In this document: in pieces, positions 5,777-10,531 of the stretch | How positions within the stretch are numbered: position 1 is the stretch's first letter | How the letters are laid out: each line of letters starts with the position of its first letter | DNA from: Phycisphaera mikurensis NBRC 102666 | GTDB lineage: Bacteria > Planctomycetota > Phycisphaerae > Phycisphaerales > SM1A02 | DNA length: 10,531 nucleotides | Reading direction: 5' to 3' | Assembly: GCA_945870475.1 (NCBI GenBank) | Contig: CAMBSR010000062.1 | Span: 1-10,531 of the forward strand | Position numbers and translations under genes: made by a program | Notes under the pieces: generated by a model | The model's input: only the letters and a program-made list of their open reading frames with translations | Databases searched by the model: none | Told to the model about the DNA's origin: nothing

Positions 5777-6907
5777 TCACCGCTCCGGCACGTAACCGCC
5801 CGCCACGCCGACGAGCGAATACACCGTCTGTTGCAGCTGCATCTCGCGCGCGCGGAATGCGCCGGCACACGACAGCATGTAGTAGCGGAACATCCGGTAG
5901 AAGCGGTCGCCGTACTCCTCGCGGAATTCGGGCCACGACTGGTCGAACCGCCGCCACCAGGCCATGAGCGTGTGGTCGTAGTGCGCGCCCATGTTGTGCC
6001 AGTCCTCGAGGACGAAGATCCCCTCGAACGCCTTCGCGAGCTGCACCGGCGAGGGGATCGAGCCGTTGGGGAAGATGTAGCGGTCGATCCACGGATCCGC
6101 GTGCGGGCGCGAGACGTCCTGCCCGCAGTTCTGCAGGAGGAACAGCCCGTCCGGCGCGAGCACGCTGCGGGCCACCTCGTAGAACGCGCGGTGGTTCTTC
6201 CAGCCCACGTGCTCCACCATGCCGATGCTCACCACCTTGTCGAACTTGCCGGGGACCTTCGCGGCCACGTCGCGATAGTCCATGTTCATGATCTCGACGT
6301 TCGGGTCATGGATGTGGCTCCGCGCGTAGTCCACCTGGCGCTGCGAGATGGTGATGCCCACCACGTTGCAGCCGTACGTCTCGGCCATCCACTTGGCAAG
6401 GCCGCCCCAGCCGCAGCCGATGTCGAGCACGCGGTCGGTTGGCTTCAGCTTGATCTTGCGGCAGATCAGGTCCATCTTGTCCTGCTGCGCGCGCTCCAGG
6501 TCGTGCTTGTCGGCGTTCTTGAAGTAGCCGCACGTGTACTGGTTGTAGGGATCGAGGAACGACATGTAGAGGCGGTCGTCGATGTCGTAGTGCTGCTCGG
6601 CCACCTTCCTGGCGCCGCGACGGGTCTGCGGATTGAAGAACTTCGCCTTGAGGACCTGCACGGCGTTCACCCAGTTCCTGGAGAGGGCCTTCTCGCCGCC
6701 GGCCTTCAGGGAGCGCGCCATCATCTCGTCGAGCGCGTCGCAGTCCCACCAAGCGTCCATGTAGGACTCGCCGAGGCCCAGCGTGCCCTGCCCCAGCACC
6801 CGGTCGTAGAAGTCGCCGTTGTGGACACGGATGTCCCACGGGCGGTCGCCGTTCACCTTGACGTCGGCGGCGGAGAGGACGCGCTCGCAGAGTTCCTTGG
6901 AATTCAT
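5777..6907 (-). CDS. cfa: Cyclopropane-fatty-acyl-phospholipid synthase
   Basis: This SAM-dependent enzyme adds a methylene bridge across double bonds of membrane phospholipid acyl chains. The 376-residue product aligns along its whole length with E. coli Cfa: N-terminal domain with GTLGLGESYMDAWWDCD (41-57), SAM loop VLDIGCGWGGLA (160-171), GMVEHVG (229-235), DPWIDRYIFPNG (271-282), EDWHNMGAHYD (301-311) and CAGAFRAR (347-354). C126, E232 and Y310 match E. coli C139, E239 and Y317 of the bicarbonate site. The positions of H266 and I268 hold Q259 and C261 instead, with unchanged spacing. The ATG at 6907 is preferred because homology starts there; an upstream TTG frame adds only low-complexity Pro/Ala sequence. 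The ribosome site is weak. The gene converges on the GGDEF-EAL gene with 34 nt between stops. A 7-bp inverted repeat lies about 55 nt upstream of the start. Confidence 0.94.
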   Translation of the reverse strand: MNSKELCERVLSAADVKVNGDRPWDIRVHNGDFYDRVLGQGTLGLGESYMDAWWDCDALDEMMARSLKAGGEKALSRNWVNAVQVLKAKFFNPQTRRGARKVAEQHYDIDDRLYMSFLDPYNQYTCGYFKNADKHDLERAQQDKMDLICRKIKLKPTDRVLDIGCGWGGLAKWMAETYGCNVVGITISQRQVDYARSHIHDPNVEIMNMDYRDVAAKVPGKFDKVVSIGMVEHVGWKNHRAFYEVARSVLAPDGLFLLQNCGQDVSRPHADPWIDRYIFPNGSIPSPVQLAKAFEGIFVLEDWHNMGAHYDHTLMAWWRRFDQSWPEFREEYGDRFYRMFRYYMLSCAGAFRAREMQLQQTVYSLVGVAGGYVPER

Positions 6908-6961
6908 GGGGTCCAACGTACGGAGCGGGGTCGGCGGGGTCTGCGGGGAAGTTGCCCTGAT

Positions 6962-6979
6962 AACCGGGGTTGCCCGGTT
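6962..6979. promoter_or_regulatory. Perfect inverted repeat in the cfa leader
   Basis: AACCGGG (6962-6968) and CCCGGTT (6973-6979) form a perfect 7-bp inverted repeat around a 4-nt loop, 54 nt upstream of the cfa ATG. It could be an mRNA hairpin or a binding site for a dimeric regulator. No clear promoter hexamers were found near it. The remaining cfa/7183 divergent spacer (6908-7182, 275 nt) shows no gene. Confidence 0.3.
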
Positions 6980-7111
6980 GCGAGCGGGCGGTGCGCTCAA
7001 CCCACGGATTCTCGGCTCCTCGGAGGGACTCCGGTCGTCCGGCAGAAAATCTCGCAGTCCGTGATGCCCGGGTGCCGCCGATTGCGTTTACAACAATGGA
7101 TCGCACCGTCG

Positions 7112-7138
7112 TGCCGTAGTTGCCCTTTGTACGGCAAC
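7112..7138. promoter_or_regulatory. Overlapping inverted repeats upstream of the PEP-CTERM gene
   Basis: TGCCGTA (7112-7118) pairs with TACGGCA (7130-7136). A second, mutually exclusive pairing joins GTTGCC (7119-7124) and GGCAAC (7133-7138). The element lies 45-70 nt before the ATG at 7183. It may be an operator or a leader hairpin. There is no T-run, so it does not look like a terminator. Confidence 0.25.
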
Positions 7139-7182
7139 CTCGGCGGTGGGCTGCCTCTTTACCTCTCGGAGTTGTTGACATC

Positions 7183-7947
7183 ATGAAGTTCGTCACCTGC
7201 CTCGGAGCGCTTGCTTCGACCGTCCCCGTGCTGGGTGCCCACGCCGCCATGCTTGGCGTGACTTCCACCAACTACCAGGTTGCCGACGGCGCGCGCCGGT
7301 TCTCGGTCATGGACGTCTACGTGGCCTTCGGCGGCCAGTACGACAAGCTCGTCAACTTCTACGGCCAGACGGGTTCCACCTCCATGGTGCGGACCTCGCT
7401 CAACGGCGTGGCCAACGGCGGCAGTTCGTTCGCATCCGCCAACGGCGCATCGTTCGCCCAGGCAACCGGCACCGGCTGGATGGCCTCCGGGAGTGCCGGC
7501 GGCAATGCGTGGGACTCGTTCGTCAGTATCGGCGCGCGCACCCAGGCCGAGGCCGCGGGGATTGTCGCCTCCGATCCGTACTTCCTGAACGCCAACACGG
7601 CCGGCGCCGGCACCATTGCAGGCGGCAGCACCAGCCGGGGCGCCTTTGCGGGTGCAGGTTGGTACACCAACTCGCCCACGGGCAGCCACACGCTGGCCGG
7701 CTCGTACGAGGACCTGCGCATCATGCTCGGCCGGTTCTCGGTGGAGACCACCAACCTCTCCGCCACCGATGTCCTGACGCTCCAGTTCAAGGGCAACGTC
7801 ACCATGAAGGTGAACGGCCTGAGCGCCGGAGCGGGCACCACCGTGCAGACGGCGTTCGACCAGACCTTCACGTACGGATTCGTGCCCGCGCCCGGCGCGC
7901 TTGCGCTGCTTGGACTGGCAGGCCTGCGTAGCCGCCGGCGTCGGTGA
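7183..7947 (+). CDS. Secreted hypothetical protein with PEP-CTERM-type sorting signal
   Basis: The 254-residue product starts with a signal peptide (MKFVTCLGALASTVPVLGAHAA, cleavage near residue 21). It ends with a tripartite sorting signal (234-254): VPAPGA, a short hydrophobic stretch ALALLGLAGL and the basic tail RSRRRR. This form of the PEP-CTERM signal is typical of Phycisphaerae and is thought to be cut by an exosortase after export, leaving the protein at the cell surface or released. The body is rich in Gly, Ser, Ala and Thr and looks beta-rich. It carries segments such as VYVAFGGQYDKLVNFYG and GAGWYTNSP (157-165) that also occur in related planctomycete proteins of unknown function. 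The ATG at 7183 is chosen because the signal peptide starts there; an in-frame upstream start would precede it with non-signal sequence. A weak GGAG lies at 7168-7171. No exosortase gene is in the window. A strong terminator follows. Confidence 0.82.
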   Translation: MKFVTCLGALASTVPVLGAHAAMLGVTSTNYQVADGARRFSVMDVYVAFGGQYDKLVNFYGQTGSTSMVRTSLNGVANGGSSFASANGASFAQATGTGWMASGSAGGNAWDSFVSIGARTQAEAAGIVASDPYFLNANTAGAGTIAGGSTSRGAFAGAGWYTNSPTGSHTLAGSYEDLRIMLGRFSVETTNLSATDVLTLQFKGNVTMKVNGLSAGAGTTVQTAFDQTFTYGFVPAPGALALLGLAGLRSRRRR

Positions 7948-7983
7948 CGCAGGCACGGGAACGCTTCCGCGCTCGATGAAATT

Positions 7984-8020
7984 GCCGGCCCCCTCCCACG
8001 GAGGGGGCCGGCGTTGCTGT
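7984..8020 (+). terminator. Intrinsic terminator after the PEP-CTERM gene
   Basis: A perfect 13-bp GC-rich stem (7984-7996 with 8000-8012) has a 3-nt loop and is followed by GTTGCTGTTG. The T-tract is imperfect but the stem is very strong. It lies 36 nt after the stop at 7947. Being symmetrical, it could also stop transcription coming from the convergent collagen-like gene. Confidence 0.75.
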
Positions 8021-8052
8021 TGATCGCAGTGGAGCGGCCAATGCCAAATGCA

Positions 8053-8097
8053 CCAGCGGCGCCAGGACCCGTCGAGGACGGATGCTGACGCCGCTGG
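8053..8097 (-). terminator. Two-tier hairpin in the 3' region of the collagen-like gene
   Basis: An outer 9-bp perfect stem (CCAGCGGCG 8053-8061 with CGCCGCTGG 8089-8097) encloses a symmetric 7-by-7 internal loop. Inside is a 5-bp stem (8069-8073 with 8077-8081) with a 3-nt GAG loop. Read on the minus strand it comes 45 nt after the collagen-like stop, followed by TGCATTTGGCATT. That is only moderately T-rich, so it could be a terminator or a 3' stability element. Confidence 0.4.
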
Positions 8098-8111
8098 CAT
8101 GGAACACGCGC

Positions 8112-8128
8112 GCCGAGACAGGCTCGGC
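8112..8128 (-). terminator. Small hairpin just after the collagen-like stop
   Basis: GCCGAG (8112-8117) and CTCGGC (8123-8128) form a 6-bp stem with a 5-nt loop, 14 nt past the stop of the minus-strand gene. No T-run follows. It stands in tandem with the larger hairpin at 8053-8097, and the two may act together. Confidence 0.3.
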
Positions 8129-8142
8129 TACCCGTGATGCGA

Positions 8143-9819
8143 TCAGAACTTGGAACCGAGGATGAAGCTGCGCTGCTCGACCTTGACGGCAGCGCTGTTG
8201 CTGCTGTTCTGCGCCCACTGCAGCTGGAGGTTGCCGGCGTTGGAGCCGTTGACGACGATGCCGGTGACCTTCACCAAGGCGAGGCGGTTTTCGGTGATCT
8301 GAAAGGTGACTGTCGTGCCCGACGAGGTGACGACGCTCGAGCTCTGGTACTGGACTCCGTCGAACCACTCGGCGTGCCAGCGGACGCTTGCGCCGCTTGG
8401 CACCGTGAACGTCATCTTGAAGTCCGGGTTTGCGCTCGTCGAACTGACGAACATCGCTGCGGAGAACTCCACCGCGTCACTTGCCGCCAAGGCAATACTC
8501 AGGATGTCATCGTTCTGAAGAGTGGTGCTGCTGCTGACGGACTCGTCCGCGGTCTTGCGGTACTTGTAGTCAAACACTGAGCCCGCGGGACCGGTGGCGC
8601 CGGTCGCGCCGGCGGCGCCTGCAGCACCGGTCGGACCCGTCGGACCAGCGGGGCCGGTGGCGCCAGTCGCGCCCTGCGGGCCGGTTGCGCCGGTTGCGCC
8701 AGCCACGCCCTGCGGACCTTGCGGACCCACGGAACCTGCTGCGCCAGTGTCACCCTTGGGGCCCGTGGCGCCAGTCGCGCCAGCCAGACCCTGCGGGCCC
8801 TGCGCGCCAGTGTCACCCTTGTCGCCCTTGGCACCCGCAGCGCCGTCGACGCCAGCGGGACCCTGCGGACCAACGTCGCCCTGGTCACCCTTGGCGCCAG
8901 CTGCGCCATCAGCGCCAGCCGGACCCTGGGGACCCATCGGGCCCACGGCGCCATCGACGCCAGCATCGCCCTTGTCGCCCTTGGCTCCAGCGACGCCGTC
9001 AGCGCCAGCGGGACCCTGCGGTCCCATCGGGCCTACGGCGCCATCGGCGCCGGCATCTCCCTTGTCGCCCTTGGCGCCCGCAGCGCCGTCGACGCCAGCG
9101 GCACCCTGCGGACCAACGTCGCCCTGATCGCCCTTGGCACCAGCAGCGCCGTCGACGCCAGCGGGACCCTGAGCGCCAGTGTCGCCCTTGTCACCCTTGG
9201 CGCCAGCGATGCCGTCAGCACCAGCGGGACCCTGCGGGCCCATCGGGCCCACAGCTCCAGCGGCACCGGCATCACCCTTGTCGCCCTTCGCGCCAGCGGC
9301 GCCGTCCGCGCCAGCGGGACCCTGCGGCCCCATCGGGCCGTCCGCTCCATCGGCGCCGGCATCGCCCTTCTCGCCCGTGTCGCCCTTCGCACCATCGGCA
9401 CCAGCAGGACCCTGCGGGCCGACGTTGCCGGAGAGTGCGTACAGCGCGGTCGGCGCCGGCATGATTGCCTGGCGCGGCGCGAGCGTCGTGTCGTTGACCT
9501 GCACTTCGATGAAGCGCTTGCCGGCGGCGTACACCTGGCCGAAGTCGAGATCGACGGAGAAGAAGCCGTCGTCGATCTGCGCACCGGGGACGTCGATCTC
9601 CGTGCCGATCTGGTTCCCGCCGACCGCCTGGTCGAACAGGCGGAACTTCAGGTTGAAGACACCCTTCGCGGCCTCGCCGCCCTGGCGCAAGCGTCCCTGG
9701 TAGGTGAACGCCGTTCCGATCGGGCTGTCAGCCGCGAGCGTGCGGGCTGCAGGCGCGAGCACGAGGGCTGCAGTCAACGCGACCAGGACGCCAGAACGAA
9801 AGCGCGGGTGAAACTTCAT
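8143..9819 (-). CDS. Secreted collagen-like (Gly-X-Y) surface protein
   Basis: The 558-residue product has a signal peptide (about 1-30, ending RTLAA|D). It is followed by a beta-rich N-terminal domain (31-130) that begins FTYQGRLRQGGEAAKGVFNL and ends TLAPRQAIMPAPTALYALSG. This domain is frequent in planctomycete exported proteins and often precedes repeats. Residues 131-415 are about 95 unbroken Gly-X-Y triplets, which should form a collagen triple helix. The last ~143 residues (416-558) form a separate non-collagenous, Ser/Thr/Val-rich domain that could act as a trimerisation or adhesive head. Triplets up to about 357 are rich in KGD and ADG; after that they are uncharged, with Thr in the Y position. 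There is no anchor motif or PEP-CTERM signal, so attachment is unknown. The ATG follows a weak AGGA (9830-9833). A phage-tail-fibre-like protein is an alternative, but the signal peptide argues for export. Confidence 0.9.
   Translation of the reverse strand: MKFHPRFRSGVLVALTAALVLAPAARTLAADSPIGTAFTYQGRLRQGGEAAKGVFNLKFRLFDQAVGGNQIGTEIDVPGAQIDDGFFSVDLDFGQVYAAGKRFIEVQVNDTTLAPRQAIMPAPTALYALSGNVGPQGPAGADGAKGDTGEKGDAGADGADGPMGPQGPAGADGAAGAKGDKGDAGAAGAVGPMGPQGPAGADGIAGAKGDKGDTGAQGPAGVDGAAGAKGDQGDVGPQGAAGVDGAAGAKGDKGDAGADGAVGPMGPQGPAGADGVAGAKGDKGDAGVDGAVGPMGPQGPAGADGAAGAKGDQGDVGPQGPAGVDGAAGAKGDKGDTGAQGPQGLAGATGATGPKGDTGAAGSVGPQGPQGVAGATGATGPQGATGATGPAGPTGPTGAAGAAGATGATGPAGSVFDYKYRKTADESVSSSTTLQNDDILSIALAASDAVEFSAAMFVSSTSANPDFKMTFTVPSGASVRWHAEWFDGVQYQSSSVVTSSGTTVTFQITENRLALVKVTGIVVNGSNAGNLQLQWAQNSSNSAAVKVEQRSFILGSKF
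8575..9429 (-). repeat. Gly-X-Y coding repeat with 90-bp sub-repeats
   Basis: The 855-bp tract encodes about 95 uninterrupted Gly-X-Y triplets. Higher-order units are visible: GPMGPQGPAGADG recurs at residues 161, 191, 263 and 293, twice as neighbouring 30-residue (90-bp) units. A longer block around AAGAKGDQGDVGPQGxAGVDG appears twice, 81 residues apart. This pattern points to growth by unequal recombination or slippage, and length may vary between strains. Confidence 0.85.
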
Positions 9820-9970
9820 TGGTTCGGATTCCTACGAGTCTGAACAAGCGTTGGTGAGGGCACAGGCGGACGAATTGCAACTGCGCAGTCAACGGGACCT
9901 CACGTCTCGCGGCCGACATCATGCCCCAGTTGGAGCGAAATCAAAACAGCGAACTCCCCCATTTCGCAGA

Positions 9971-9992
9971 TTCCGAACACCGCAGGTCGGAA
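9971..9992. promoter_or_regulatory. Inverted repeat in the divergent spacer
   Basis: TTCCGA (9971-9976) and TCGGAA (9987-9992) are perfect inverted half-sites with a 10-nt spacer and centres 16 nt apart. The geometry would suit a dimeric regulator. A 6-bp match of this kind can arise by chance. Confidence 0.2.
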
Positions 9993-10108
9993 GGTGAGCG
10001 GCTCGCGGGTGATAACACGACGACGACCGAAACCGGAGGACAGAGAGCCCACGAGTTCGTTCGATGTTCGACGCGCTGCAGAAAGAGACGCATTCACGAA
10101 AATTCTGG

Positions 10109-10144
10109 TTGCAGAAGTTCACGCTCGAAGTATGGTGACGTCAC
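10109..10144 (+). promoter_or_regulatory. Putative promoter with overlapping 10-bp palindrome
   Basis: TTGCAG (10109-10114) and TATGGT (10131-10136), 16 nt apart, are reasonable -35 and -10 boxes for the dockerin gene. The perfect palindrome GTGACGTCAC (10135-10144) overlaps the -10 and the expected start site, which is where a repressor would sit. The gene's ATG is 24 nt further on. The hexamers are imperfect, so this is tentative. Confidence 0.3.
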
Positions 10145-10168
10145 TCCAAACTCGAAGGAAAGTTGTTC

Positions 10169-10531
10169 ATGCTTCGATCGATGACCACTTCTATCGCTGA
10201 TATCACTTCCGCCTCGCGCGTCCGCGCCGGATTCACATGCGCCATTGCGGCGACGCTGGTCCTCGCAGGGAGCGCTTCCGGGCAAGACGGCACGGCCGGG
10301 TTCGAGATCACGCAATCCACCCAGTCAGGTGGCGGCGGAACTTCCGCGGGCGGCGACTTCAGCCTGGACGCCACCATCGGCGAGGTGGTTGCCGGCCCCA
10401 TGGCGGGCGGCGAATTCGACGTCGTCAGCGGCTCGCTGCAGTCCGAGGCTCCGGTGTGCGAACGCGCCGACTTCAACTGCGACGGGATCATCGACGGTGC
10501 TGATCTGGGTGTGTTGCTCATCAACTGGGGA
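10169..10531 (+). CDS. Secreted dockerin-repeat protein (3' end beyond the window)
   Basis: An open frame of 121 codons runs off the window edge. A clear ribosome site (AAGGA at 10155-10159, 9 nt upstream) supports the ATG at 10169; M5 is a possible alternative. A signal peptide covers about residues 1-39, with hydrophobic core AGFTCAIAATLVLAG and cleavage near ASG|QD. Next comes a Gly-rich segment (45-92) with TQSGGGGTSAGGDFSLDATI and VVSGSLQS, resembling the conserved stretch placed before dockerins in many Phycisphaerae proteins. Then comes the first calcium loop of a type I dockerin, DFNCDGIIDGAD (D101, N103, D105, D109, D112), followed by LGVLLINWG. A second loop would be expected just beyond the window. 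Dockerins bind cohesins in cellulosomes, but in planctomycetes the partners are unknown. The extra C104 in the loop may pair with C97. Confidence 0.8.
   Translation, partial: MLRSMTTSIADITSASRVRAGFTCAIAATLVLAGSASGQDGTAGFEITQSTQSGGGGTSAGGDFSLDATIGEVVAGPMAGGEFDVVSGSLQSEAPVCERADFNCDGIIDGADLGVLLINWG

Larger units (their letters stand above)
9820..10168. other. Divergent intergenic region, 349 bp, no gene
   Basis: This spacer separates the minus-strand collagen-like gene from the plus-strand dockerin gene and must hold promoters for both. It is visibly less GC-rich than the flanking genes. Short frames on either strand have no recognisable content and no convincing ribosome sites. It contains an inverted repeat (9971-9992) and a putative promoter with a palindrome (10109-10144). 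No convincing promoter was found for the collagen-like gene. Confidence 0.6.

Noticed and set aside
6908..7000. Upstream TTG start extending Cfa by 31 residues
   Set aside because: The added sequence is Pro/Ala/Arg-rich, has no ribosome site, and starts before homology to E. coli Cfa begins. It also contains the 6962-6979 inverted repeat.
5660..7186. 508-codon plus-strand frame across the cfa gene
   Set aside because: It lies antisense to a full-length, well-conserved cfa and arises from high GC content. The translation shows no family features.
8575..9429. Repeat tract considered as a CRISPR or satellite array
   Set aside because: The periodicity follows Gly-X-Y codons, with no unique spacers between identical repeats. 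It is a coding repeat.
8719..9843. Long plus-strand open frame (374 codons) and two other plus-strand frames opposite the collagen-like gene
   Set aside because: They are the complement of a Gly-X-Y repeat, whose limited codon set leaves antisense frames free of stops. Their translations are low-complexity and the minus strand has a signal peptide and known domain.
10141..10524. 127-codon minus-strand frame opposite the dockerin gene
   Set aside because: The plus strand there has a ribosome site, a signal peptide and a calcium-binding dockerin loop. The minus frame has no recognisable feature.

Overview
The window is GC-rich and looks like a chromosomal segment of a planctomycete, most likely of the class Phycisphaerae. 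Three features support this: a C-terminal sorting signal of the form VPAPGALALLGLAGL followed by RSRRRR; a secreted protein with a type I dockerin repeat (DFNCDGIIDGADLGVLL) after a Gly-rich TIGE/VSGSLQS region; and a secreted protein that opens with the FTYQGRL...LAPRQ domain. These forms are common in Phycisphaerae. The lineage call is inference, because no rRNA or single-copy marker is present.

Layout: (1) 13-1937, a light-energy pair. A DTE-type, proteorhodopsin-like proton pump overlaps by one base a Brp/Blh-family beta-carotene dioxygenase that would make its retinal. (2) 1910-2044, a tRNA-Val(CAC) with an extended -10 promoter and a strong intrinsic terminator. Both its promoter and its 5' end lie inside the blh reading frame. 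(3) 2057-2269, a decayed two-gene module, apparently a small 'EYWLxRTPRER' protein and an internally deleted nucleotidyltransferase. (4) 2376-5742, a FIST-domain sensor followed by a PAS-PAS-GGDEF-EAL cyclic-di-GMP enzyme with all key motifs intact. (5) 5777-6907, on the minus strand and convergent with the previous gene, a cyclopropane-fatty-acid synthase with two substitutions at the bicarbonate-binding positions. (6) 7183-10531, three exported proteins: a PEP-CTERM-type protein (+), a collagen-like Gly-X-Y protein (-) and a dockerin protein (+, cut by the window end).

The rhodopsin and Blh form a functional unit: one makes the chromophore, the other uses it to pump protons. Beta-carotene must come from genes outside the window. 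The FIST sensor and the GGDEF-EAL enzyme probably form a second unit that converts a small-molecule signal into a change in cyclic-di-GMP. The last third of the window is devoted to the cell surface. No CRISPR array, transposase, phage gene or rRNA was seen.
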